Assembly: GCA_023128135.1 (NCBI GenBank)
Contig: JAGMEO010000024.1
Coordinates: 1-7,316, forward strand
DNA length: 7,316 nt
Direction of reading: 5' to 3'
DNA from: Candidatus Bathyarchaeota archaeon
Lineage (GTDB): Archaea > Thermoproteota > Bathyarchaeia > RBG-16-48-13 > JAGMEO01
Shown: positions 1 to 4,639 of the stretch, in pieces
Numbering within the stretch: position 1 is the stretch's first letter
How the letters are laid out: every line of letters starts with the position of its first letter
The notes under the pieces: model-generated
What the model was told of the DNA's origin: nothing
Database searches by the model: none
The model's input: only the letters and a program-made list of their open reading frames with translations
Program-made: the position numbers and the translations under genes

Positions 1-371
1 AATTTGAAAGATTTTTCTTTCCCCTTAATTTTGTGTAGACTTAATATGTTTTTGGGAGATGGAAGTACACGATATGCTACTTTCATCTTTGGTATTTCTA
101 CAACATCCATCAAACCTGTTGGATAATCGTATTCTACCACAAAACGCCCATCGACTATAATCTGCTTTTCTGAGATTATCCTCTTTGCTTCTCTTTTTGT
201 TTTAGCGAGGTTAAATACGTCTCTTATTAGAATAAGTAAAGGTATACATCTTTTAGCAGGATGAGGTCCAGCTTTTGGTTTAACAGTCCAAACATATTCT
301 TTTCTATGAATAGGCCAGAATACAGGAGCTGGATGCCTTTTAATGTGATGTGTTCCTCCCATTTTTGTCAT
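1..371 (-). CDS. rps4e: Small-subunit ribosomal protein eS4, N-terminal part (cut by window edge)
   Basis: This is the start of eS4, a small-subunit protein found only in archaea and eukaryotes. I translated it by hand: 123 codons stay open from the ATG to the window edge, so the C-terminal part, where the family carries its KOW domain, is missing. The N-terminus begins MTKMGGTHHIKRHPAPVFWP, matching the family pattern of a basic start followed by a HxxR.xAP.xW segment. An S4-type RNA-binding region follows (about residues 44 to 95), with CIPLLILIRD, then KRIISEKQIIVDGR and YPTGLMDVV, all recognisable eS4 motifs. The first ATG is favoured over the one three codons later because a GGAGG lies 7 bases upstream of it. 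It is 26 bases downstream of uL24 and looks like the next cistron of the same transcript. Confidence 0.96.
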   Translation of the reverse strand, partial: MTKMGGTHHIKRHPAPVFWPIHRKEYVWTVKPKAGPHPAKRCIPLLILIRDVFNLAKTKREAKRIISEKQIIVDGRFVVEYDYPTGLMDVVEIPKMKVAYRVLPSPKNILSLHKIKGKEKSFK

Positions 372-378
372 CAATTAA

Positions 379-383
379 CCTCC
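379..383 (-). promoter_or_regulatory. Shine-Dalgarno site of eS4
   Basis: GGAGG (GGAGGT on the coding strand) lies in the 26-base gap after uL24, 7 bases before the ATG at 371. It supports that ATG over the in-frame ATG at 362. Confidence 0.8.
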
Positions 384-397
384 AAAAAATGATTTTG

Positions 398-805
398 TCA
401 TTTTTTCCTCGTTGTTTTTGTTTTCTTTTCAATGTAGATCCTTGTGGTTTTTCTCTCTAAAACATCTTTTCGCCATTGATCATCAAGATTTAACCTTTTA
501 ATCATGACTTTTGAAGGATGAATTGGAACAAAGATGGTTGTACCATCAACTTTTTCTCTTGTAATACCCTCAATGCGTACTCTGTAAGATTTTGGATCTA
601 CCTTCATTATCTTGCCTTCTATTCCAGTATATTCTCCTCTCATGATAATGACGGTGTCCCCTTTCTTCACTCGCAATGAGCGTGTTCCATGTTTCTCTCT
701 CAGTTCTGGTGAGAGGTGTGCTGATAGGCCTTTGCCTCTTTTGTGTGATGACGCTGTGAATAAGGCTTTTCTCTGTTTACCAGGCTTCCTTGATAGGCTT
801 CTCAA
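398..805 (-). CDS. rpl24: Large-subunit ribosomal protein uL24 (TTG start)
   Basis: uL24 is an early-assembly 23S rRNA-binding protein of the large subunit. The 135-residue product has the archaeal/eukaryotic layout: a basic start with KPGKQRKALFTASSHKRGK (residues 7 to 25), then LSAHLSPELREKHGTRSLRV, a KOW motif at about 47 to 73 (KKGDTVIIMRGEYTGIEGK), ITREKVDGT and IHPSKVMI (95 to 102), and a Lys/Arg-rich tail. The start codon is TTG at 805. An in-frame TAA directly precedes it and the next Met is residue 55, inside the KOW motif, so TTG is close to forced. It starts 14 bases after the uL14 stop. Length is slightly above the usual roughly 120 residues because of the basic tail. Confidence 0.96.
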   Translation of the reverse strand: MRSLSRKPGKQRKALFTASSHKRGKGLSAHLSPELREKHGTRSLRVKKGDTVIIMRGEYTGIEGKIMKVDPKSYRVRIEGITREKVDGTTIFVPIHPSKVMIKRLNLDDQWRKDVLERKTTRIYIEKKTKTTRKK

Positions 806-816
806 TTACAGGGGCA

Positions 817-821
817 CTCCT
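817..821 (-). promoter_or_regulatory. Shine-Dalgarno site of uL24, overlapping the uL14 stop
   Basis: AGGAG on the coding strand shares bases with the TAG stop of uL14 and sits 11 bases before the TTG at 805. A GTG overlapping this site is in the same frame but runs into TAA after two more codons, so it cannot be the start. Confidence 0.65.
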
Positions 822-1257
822 AAATAATTGTCCTTGATGTACTTGCAATCCTTGGCCATCTTACAGCAGCTTCCTTAGCGACTGGTCCTTTAATATCAGA
901 ACCCTTCAATTCACCTTCAGGTGTCAAGAGGATAGCGGCATTATCTTCAAATTGCACGGAGACTCCATCTTTCCTTCTGTAAGGTTTTCTCTGTCTAATT
1001 ATAACGGCTGGAAGAATTTGTTTTCTTAAATCAGGTTTTCCTTTACAGACCGTGACTAAAACCATGTCTCCAACATGGGCAGCCGGCAGCCTTCTTAGTC
1101 TACCTTTGTAACCTATTACACTGATTATTTTGAGCCTTTTTGCTCCAGTGTTGTCAGCACAATTTACAACGGCGTTGACAGGTAATCCTCGAGCTACATG
1201 AGGGTTATAATCCATTATGCCTTTACCTGAAAGAGCTCGAGTTTTTGGCCGTGGCAT
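820..1257 (-). CDS. rpl14: Large-subunit ribosomal protein uL14
   Basis: uL14 binds 23S rRNA on the intersubunit face, close to where GTPase factors and ribosome anti-association factors act. The 145-residue product shows GKGIMDYNPHVARGLPV (11 to 27), the core CADNTGAKRLKIISVIGYKG (33 to 52), LPAAHVGDMVLVTVCKGKP (57 to 75), QRKPYRRKDGVSVQFEDNAAILL, and the end GPVAKEAAVRWPRIAS. The open frame reaches upstream to 1281, but the ATG at 1257 is preferred: it gives the family-like start MPRPKTRALSGKG, avoids a 23-base overlap with uS17, and has AGGAGG six bases upstream. One base separates it from the uS17 stop. Confidence 0.97.
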   Translation of the reverse strand: MPRPKTRALSGKGIMDYNPHVARGLPVNAVVNCADNTGAKRLKIISVIGYKGRLRRLPAAHVGDMVLVTVCKGKPDLRKQILPAVIIRQRKPYRRKDGVSVQFEDNAAILLTPEGELKGSDIKGPVAKEAAVRWPRIASTSRTII

Positions 1258-1258
1258 A

Positions 1259-1579
1259 TTAATCCTCCTGCAACTTTTCAATTACTACAAAAGAAATCGT
1301 TTTACTTAGTGGACGGCACTCAGCAATTTTAACAACATCGCCTCTTTTTGCTTCTATGCAAGAAGGATTGTGGGCAGCAATGTGACTATGTCTTCTATCA
1401 TATCTAAGAAATTTTTTCTCATAATGATGATAATCTCGTCGAACAACCACTGAATTCTTCATCTTATCACTAACTACTGTTCCTACAAATACACGTTTTC
1501 TAATAGACAGAGAACCATGAAAAGGACACTTTGAATCTTTGCATTCTTGGTTAGCTGTATGTGCCCTCTTTTTTTGCAT
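1259..1579 (-). CDS. rps17: Small-subunit ribosomal protein uS17
   Basis: uS17 is a primary 16S rRNA-binding protein with an OB fold. The 106-residue product has the archaeal N-terminal extension with C13-x4-C18-PFHG, followed by the OB core: RVFVGTVVSDKMKNSVVVRR (29 to 48), YHHYEKKFLRYDRRHSHIAAH and RGDVVKIAECRPLSKTISFVV (79 to 99). ISFVVIEKL at the end is the usual last strand. The ATG at 1579 directly abuts the TAA of Rpp29, with no spacer, and uses a ribosome binding site written inside the Rpp29 coding sequence. Neighbouring uL14 starts two bases downstream of its last base. Confidence 0.97.
   Translation of the reverse strand: MQKKRAHTANQECKDSKCPFHGSLSIRKRVFVGTVVSDKMKNSVVVRRDYHHYEKKFLRYDRRHSHIAAHNPSCIEAKRGDVVKIAECRPLSKTISFVVIEKLQED
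1264..1269 (-). promoter_or_regulatory. Shine-Dalgarno site of uL14, inside the end of uS17
   Basis: AGGAGG lies 6 bases upstream of the ATG at 1257 and within the last codons of uS17. It settles the start of uL14 against the longer frame that begins at 1281. Confidence 0.85.
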
Positions 1580-1861
1580 TTATCTTCTCCTCCTTTTTCT
1601 TGTCCTCTCAACAGGTCTCCCTACTATCTTATCTCCCATGATCTTAACTCGTTGTCCACTTGGAAGAGTGAAGTAGAAAATGTTATTCTTCTTTGGAACT
1701 GCCTTTTTTTCACAATTATCTGATATAATAATCATGTTCCTTGTTTCATTAACAACTTTACCTGTGATTTCTACATTGTCTGAAAAAGAGCTTAAAAAAA
1801 CATTAACGTGAAGTCCTATTAGTTCATGATTAGTAAGATTTTGTTGTGATATTGTCCTCAT
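1580..1861 (-). CDS. rnp1: RNase P protein component 1 (Rpp29/POP4 homologue)
   Basis: This is the archaeal Rpp29 subunit of RNase P, the ribonucleoprotein that removes 5' leaders from precursor tRNA; in archaea it pairs with Rpp21 on the specificity side of the RNA. The 93-residue product is the compact archaeal form: NLTNHELIGLHVNV (8 to 21), GKVVNETRNMIII (34 to 46), VPKKNNIFYFTLPSGQRVKI (55 to 74), then GRPVERTRKRRRR (81 to 93). These strands match the Sm-like barrel of the family, with the basic tail expected to touch RNA. The ATG overlaps the uL29 TGA in an ATGA junction. Its upstream ribosome binding match is weak (GGTG, 10 bases away), so translation is probably coupled to uL29. Its place between uL29 and uS17 is standard for archaea. 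Confidence 0.95.
   Translation of the reverse strand: MRTISQQNLTNHELIGLHVNVFLSSFSDNVEITGKVVNETRNMIIISDNCEKKAVPKKNNIFYFTLPSGQRVKIMGDKIVGRPVERTRKRRRR
1587..1594 (-). promoter_or_regulatory. Shine-Dalgarno site of uS17 encoded by the Arg tail of Rpp29
   Basis: AGGAGGAG on the coding strand is formed by the AGG AGG AGA codons for Arg90 to Arg92 of Rpp29. The AGGAGG core is 9 bases from the ATG at 1579. With no intergenic space here, this is the only site that can serve uS17. Confidence 0.8.
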
Positions 1862-2085
1862 CTGTTTTCGACACCTTTAATGTTTTTTCTCTTCTCCTCG
1901 TTTTTAATTGTTAAAATTCTGGCAATTCCCTTTCTAATTTCTTTTATCCTAGCTGGGTTTTCTATGCTTCCTCCTGCCTTCACCATGGCTTTAACCCTCA
2001 TAAGTTCTGTATTAAGCTCTGTAAGTTTCTTTTCTCTCTCCTCATTAGTGTATTTACGAATTTCTTCCATCCTATGTAATGGCAT
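1858..2085 (-). CDS. rpmC: Large-subunit ribosomal protein uL29
   Basis: uL29 is a small helical-hairpin protein near the tunnel exit, next to uL23, at the docking region for signal recognition particle and chaperones. The 75-residue product begins MPLHRMEEIRKYTNEE, close to the archaeal pattern MxxLRMKEIR, and contains GGSIENPARIKEIRKGIARI (38 to 57), the family signature. Both halves are strongly charged and helical. The ATG at 2085 shares one base with the uS3 stop (TAATG), and GGAGAG ends about 10 bases upstream inside uS3. A start at Met6 is possible but would remove the conserved first residues. Confidence 0.95.
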   Translation of the reverse strand: MPLHRMEEIRKYTNEEREKKLTELNTELMRVKAMVKAGGSIENPARIKEIRKGIARILTIKNEEKRKNIKGVENR

Positions 2086-2747
2086 TAGATTTCTCTCTCC
2101 TCTGTTAAAGTTTCCACCTCTTTTTCCTCATTTTCTATCACACCTTCCTTTTTTGGAGATAAGATTTTTACTCTGTCAGGAAACGTAGCGTCTCTTGGAA
2201 TAATACTGACTTTTACACCAATCATTCCGGGCTTCAGTTGTACATGAGCTACAGCAGTTCTTGTATGTTTTTCTGCTGGATAACCAGATTTAGGGATATA
2301 GCCTTTACGAAACTTTTCAAACCTATGTCGTCTACTCCTTAGTTTTCCACTTATTACTATCTCTACTCCCTGAGCGCCAGCTTCCATGATTCGGTTTAAT
2401 GTCCAAAAACATGCTCTGCGAAAGTGTACTCCTCGCTTAAGATCTGAGGATATTTTTGAAGCCATAATATTAGGGTTAAATTCCGGTATCTCAATCTCAG
2501 CCACAGCCACTTGAGGGTTGGCTAAGCCAAATCTTTGTTCCAGAATCCTTGTTAGCTCTCGCACGTTCTCTCCTCTTCGCCCTATGACAATGCCAGGTTT
2601 CATAGCATAGATTGTTATACGCGTTCCAAGAGGAGTTCTAGTTATTTCAGCTCTTCCATATCCTGCTCTTTCTAATTCTTTACTTAGAAATTCATAGATT
2701 TCTTCATTTCGAAGAGCTTCACTGATAAAATGTTTAACTGCTGACAA
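2085..2747 (-). CDS. rps3: Small-subunit ribosomal protein uS3 (TTG start)
   Basis: uS3 sits on the 30S head at the mRNA entry channel and contributes to helicase activity there. The 220-residue product has a type-2 KH domain with the GxxG loop at 56 to 59 (VIGRRG), preceded by ERAGYGRAEITRTPLGTRIT. The C-terminal domain follows, with RRACFWTLNRIMEAGAQGVE (110 to 129), ISGKLRSRRHRFEKFRKGY (132 to 150) and KPGMIGVKVSIIPRDATFPD (172 to 191). An acidic tail closes the protein (201 to 219, Glu-rich). The start is TTG at 2747: an in-frame TGA lies four codons upstream with no ATG or GTG between, and the next internal Met is residue 49, inside the KH domain. It begins 4 bases after uL22. Confidence 0.96.
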   Translation of the reverse strand: MSAVKHFISEALRNEEIYEFLSKELERAGYGRAEITRTPLGTRITIYAMKPGIVIGRRGENVRELTRILEQRFGLANPQVAVAEIEIPEFNPNIMASKISSDLKRGVHFRRACFWTLNRIMEAGAQGVEIVISGKLRSRRHRFEKFRKGYIPKSGYPAEKHTRTAVAHVQLKPGMIGVKVSIIPRDATFPDRVKILSPKKEGVIENEEKEVETLTEEREI

Positions 2748-2749
2748 AA

Positions 2750-2755
2750 GATCAC
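2750..2755 (-). promoter_or_regulatory. Probable ribosome binding site of uS3 (GTGATC)
   Basis: GTGATC overlaps the uL22 stop and ends 2 bases before the TTG start. It matches the 3' part of GGAGGTGATC, the complement of the usual archaeal 16S 3' end. If aligned to that end, the absent GGAGG core would be at a normal distance (about 7 bases). No GGAG is present, so this is inferred. Confidence 0.45.
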
Positions 2756-3216
2756 TTCATTTCTTCAACAATCATTTCAATATGACATAAGGTGTTGTGG
2801 CTTGGTGTAGCTCTTCCGAAAGCTCTTGGTACGTAGCCTTTTATCTTTCGAGATCTTTGAGCTGCAATATGAACTATTTTAAGCCTGTCTATGTCTAAAC
2901 CCTTGAACTCTGCATTTGCTTCAGCGTTGTCTAAAACCTTCATAATTTCCTGAGCTGTCTTAACAGGGTAACGTCCTGCATAGAACCCTTCAATTCCCGT
3001 TTTATGTCCAACCTTCTTTTTATGATGCCGATAAGGAACCGCTTTTCTCTTATCAATTACTTCTTGAAGAAAAATTCTAGCCTTATCTAGAGACATGTTC
3101 CTGATCTTTGTACAAACTTCTCTAGCAGCTTTTGGCGAGATTCTTAAATCTCGTCCACTAGTCTTCGCTGTTCTATCTGGGTCCAGACCCATGACTGAAT
3201 AGTTCCATTTTGGCAT
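2752..3216 (-). CDS. rpl22: Large-subunit ribosomal protein uL22
   Basis: uL22 binds several 23S domains and sends a beta hairpin into the nascent-chain exit tunnel. The 154-residue product has the archaeal/eukaryotic start (KWNYSVMGLDPDRTAKTSGR), then ISPKAAREVCTKIRNMSLDK (26 to 45), VPYRHHKKKVGHKTG (60 to 74), AGRYPVKTAQEIMKVLDNAE (80 to 99), and a hairpin region at about 117 to 145 (IAAQRSRKIKGYVPRAFGR) ending in HIEMIVEE. The ATG at 3216 is the only start giving the conserved N-terminus. There is no strong GGAG in front of it, only GTGGT 6 bases away. A TATA-like element about 45 bases upstream could give it a short leader. Confidence 0.97.
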   Translation of the reverse strand: MPKWNYSVMGLDPDRTAKTSGRDLRISPKAAREVCTKIRNMSLDKARIFLQEVIDKRKAVPYRHHKKKVGHKTGIEGFYAGRYPVKTAQEIMKVLDNAEANAEFKGLDIDRLKIVHIAAQRSRKIKGYVPRAFGRATPSHNTLCHIEMIVEEMK

Positions 3217-3255
3217 ATTTTTACCACTTTAAGTTGCAGAACTACAAAACAAAAT

Positions 3256-3273
3256 CATAATATTAAAGCTTTT
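3256..3273 (-). promoter_or_regulatory. Candidate archaeal promoter for the uL22 block (TATA-like)
   Basis: On the coding strand, TTTAATATTATG (3267 to 3256) is preceded by AAAAGC, resembling a TATA box with a purine-rich BRE. A start site about 26 bases downstream would fall near 3237, leaving a leader of about 20 bases before the uL22 ATG. The region is A+T-rich, so chance matches are likely. Confidence 0.4.
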
Positions 3274-3299
3274 GTGATAACTCGCTGATTTTATGAATT

Positions 3300-3329
3300 A
3301 ACTGGCTATTTTAATATAGAAACCCAGTT
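3300..3329. repeat. Inverted repeat with A+T-rich centre in the uS19-uL22 gap
   Basis: AACTGG (3300 to 3305) is mirrored by CCAGTT (3324 to 3329) across 18 bases. The centre, CTATTTTAATATAG (3306 to 3319), is itself nearly palindromic and contains a second TATA-like core reading TTCTATATTA on the coding strand. It could be a regulator site or a weak hairpin; the arms are short. Confidence 0.4.
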
Positions 3330-3336
3330 TTAATTG

Positions 3337-3368
3337 AAAAAGTGACGCTTTTTTAGGCCTTTCACTTT
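3337..3368 (-). terminator. Hairpin plus T run straddling the uS19 stop
   Basis: On the coding strand, AAAGTGA (3368 to 3362, including the stop codon) pairs perfectly with TCACTTT (3345 to 3339), enclosing a 16-base loop. The descending arm runs into five T residues (3341 to 3337). A 7-bp, A+T-rich stem is weak. It may be a terminator or an attenuating structure, or it may be chance. Confidence 0.35.
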
Positions 3369-3766
3369 AATGGAACATACATGCTTGAACGTGAAGCACC
3401 AATTCCAGGCATGCCATGTGTTACCCTTTTTCTAGTTAAAGTAAATTCTCCAAGAAAACGTCCTATTTTTTCAGGTATAATTTCAACAGGTATAAACTCT
3501 TTTCCGTTATGAACACTAATTGTTAATCCAACCATTTCTGGCAGGATAACCATATTTCGACAGTGCGTTTTTACTGTCACCTCTTTTCCTTCTTCTCTAG
3601 CCTTCTTCACTCGCCTAAGTTTCTCTATAAATATTCTTTGTTGACGTGTTAACCCTCTTCTTAAAGATCTTCTCTGTCTTGCTGGTAAAATACGTATGAA
3701 GTCATCCATGGAAAGCTGTTGTAGCTCTTCTGTCGTGTATCCTTTATAGGTGAACACTCTGGACAT
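3362..3766 (-). CDS. rps19: Small-subunit ribosomal protein uS19
   Basis: uS19 lies in the 30S head near the A-site tRNA and contacts the large subunit. The 134-residue product is the archaeal/eukaryotic long form: an N-terminal extension with FTYKGYTTEELQQLSMDDFI (5 to 24), a basic helix region (LPARQRRSLRRGLTRQQR), VKTHCRNMVILPEMVG (65 to 80), LGEFTLTRKRVTHGMPGIGA (105 to 124) and the final SRSSMYVPLK. The ATG at 3766 has no GGAG; the best upstream match is GAGCTGA 8 bases away, one mismatch from GAGGTGA. Unlike all neighbours, it is isolated by a 123-base gap upstream and a 145-base gap downstream, each with a TATA-like element, which suggests its own transcription start. Confidence 0.97.
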   Translation of the reverse strand: MSRVFTYKGYTTEELQQLSMDDFIRILPARQRRSLRRGLTRQQRIFIEKLRRVKKAREEGKEVTVKTHCRNMVILPEMVGLTISVHNGKEFIPVEIIPEKIGRFLGEFTLTRKRVTHGMPGIGASRSSMYVPLK

Positions 3767-3817
3767 TATAAGTTTCAGCTCTTGCGTATGTTTCAGGAAG
3801 CGTAAAACACGAGGACT

Positions 3818-3834
3818 GTATTTAAATATTTTAA
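3818..3834 (-). promoter_or_regulatory. Candidate archaeal promoter for uS19 (TATA box)
   Basis: On the coding strand, TATTTAAATAC (3828 to 3818) follows TTAAAA, matching the archaeal TTTAWATA box with an A-rich BRE position. A start about 26 bases downstream would fall near 3797, giving a leader of roughly 30 bases before the uS19 ATG. This is the best promoter-like sequence in the window. Confidence 0.55.
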
Positions 3835-3852
3835 TCTTGATCGGAACTTAAC

Positions 3853-3869
3853 TCAAATTTGAATATCAA
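3853..3869. repeat. Overlapping palindromes upstream of the uS19 promoter
   Basis: TCAAATTTGA (3853 to 3862) is a perfect 10-base palindrome. It shares its right half with TTGA-ATA-TCAA (3859 to 3869). The result is three alternating TCAA/TTGA half-sites about 25 to 40 bases upstream of the TATA box, a position where archaeal regulators often bind. A regulator is not identified. Confidence 0.4.
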
Positions 3870-3889
3870 TTAAAACTATAGAACCGGCG

Positions 3890-4627
3890 TCATCGTTTTC
3901 TCTTCTTTCTGCCTGACTGTCGAGGAGCAATGTGGCCAACTTTTTGGCCAGGCGGTGCATGTCTTGAAACACTCGTAGGCTTCAAAGATCGGCTTTTATG
4001 GCTACCCCCACCATGAGGATGCAAAGCAGGGATCATAGCTACTCCTCTAGTCACAGGATAAGCACGACCTTTGGCTTTCATCCACTTTGCTTTCTTACCC
4101 GCCTTCATGAAAGGCTTGCTCGTTCTCCCTGAACCTGATATGATACCAATAGTGGCCCTGCATGAGGAGTCCAAGACCGTGGATTTACCTGACGGAAACT
4201 TGACTATGATTCCTTTAGGTGTTTGTGCAATGACAGTAACATAGGCTCCGGATGATTTTGCTGCTTTCCCGCCATCTCCAACTTTTAGTTCAATATTGTT
4301 AACTATAGTTCCTAAAGGGATTTGGCCAAGGGGAAGAATGTTTCCAACCTTAACTGGGGCTTCTGATCCAGCAAACACTTGCTGACCAACAGATAAGCCT
4401 TCTGTAGCGACACTATAAAATGTGTAACCTGTCTCAAGTTTGATTTTAGCTAAAGGAGAACCTCTTCCAGGATCGTGGATCAATTCCTCAACAATCCCTT
4501 TTAGGAGTTTATCTTCCGTAATCTTAGTTATGATTGGATATTTAGTTGCACTTACCCTCTTGTGGGTTGGAGCTTTGAAGGTTGAACTTCCTCGACCTTT
4601 TCTCTGGGCTCTAAGTCTTTTTCCCAT
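3890..4627 (-). CDS. rpl2: Large-subunit ribosomal protein uL2
   Basis: uL2 is a core protein of the peptidyl transferase region, needed for subunit association and tRNA binding. The 245-residue product starts MGKRLRAQRKGRGSSTFKAP, the archaeal form. An OB-like domain spans about 40 to 110 and an SH3-like domain follows (GDGGKAAKSSGAYVTVIAQ, 117 to 135; SGKSTVLDSSCRATIGIISG, 146 to 165). The functional loop HPHGGG is at 203 to 208, with its conserved His residues. The end is very basic (GRKKRKR). Residues before the loop (IPAL, where the family has an N-x-V-D/N pattern) and H223 in SRHAPPG (usually Asn) are unusual. GAGG lies 9 bases before the ATG; the uL23 stop is 12 bases upstream. Confidence 0.97.
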   Translation of the reverse strand: MGKRLRAQRKGRGSSTFKAPTHKRVSATKYPIITKITEDKLLKGIVEELIHDPGRGSPLAKIKLETGYTFYSVATEGLSVGQQVFAGSEAPVKVGNILPLGQIPLGTIVNNIELKVGDGGKAAKSSGAYVTVIAQTPKGIIVKFPSGKSTVLDSSCRATIGIISGSGRTSKPFMKAGKKAKWMKAKGRAYPVTRGVAMIPALHPHGGGSHKSRSLKPTSVSRHAPPGQKVGHIAPRQSGRKKRKR

Positions 4628-4639
4628 TTAACTCGGCCT

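Larger units (their letters stand above)
3217..3361 (-). other. Non-coding gap between uS19 and uL22
   Basis: This 145-base A+T-rich stretch holds no credible gene: the longest start-to-stop reading in gene direction that I found is about 9 codons. It contains a hairpin straddling the uS19 stop, a 6-base inverted repeat around a TATA-like core, and a second TATA-like element before uL22. It is much longer than the 0 to 26 base gaps elsewhere in the cluster. Confidence 0.85.
3767..3889 (-). other. Non-coding gap between uL2 and uS19
   Basis: This 123-base A+T-rich stretch has no gene-sized frame; only a 5-codon reading overlaps the uL2 stop. It holds a good TATA-like element and, further upstream, a set of overlapping small palindromes. 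I see no clear terminator for uL2. Confidence 0.85.

Noticed and set aside
612..827. Plus-strand open frame opposite uL24, and similar ones at 4440-4631, 4987-5244, 5856-6047 and 6016-6201
   Set aside because: All lie opposite confidently identified ribosomal proteins and show no family motifs or ribosome binding site.
1258..1281. Extended N-terminus for uL14 overlapping uS17
   Set aside because: The extra eight residues are out-of-frame uS17 sequence; the ATG at 1257 has AGGAGG at ideal spacing.
1296..1543. Zinc site in uS17 from its cysteines (C13, C18, C74, C88)
   Set aside because: The C-x4-C-PFHG segment is a usual archaeal uS17 feature, and the remaining cysteines are not arranged as a ligand pair.
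1880..2188. A 102-codon open frame on the plus strand opposite uL29 and the end of uS3
   Set aside because: It is rich in Leu, Ser and Phe, as expected from the complement of charged Lys/Glu-rich ribosomal genes, and it lies wholly opposite two certain genes.
3229..3258. A 9-codon leader peptide before uL22
   Set aside because: It has no ribosome binding site, its ATG overlaps the candidate TATA element, and transcription from that element would start downstream of it.
3217..3889. tRNA, CRISPR array or mobile element in the gaps around uS19
   Set aside because: No cloverleaf, no regularly spaced repeats and no transposase or terminal repeats are visible; the gaps are only 123 and 145 bases.
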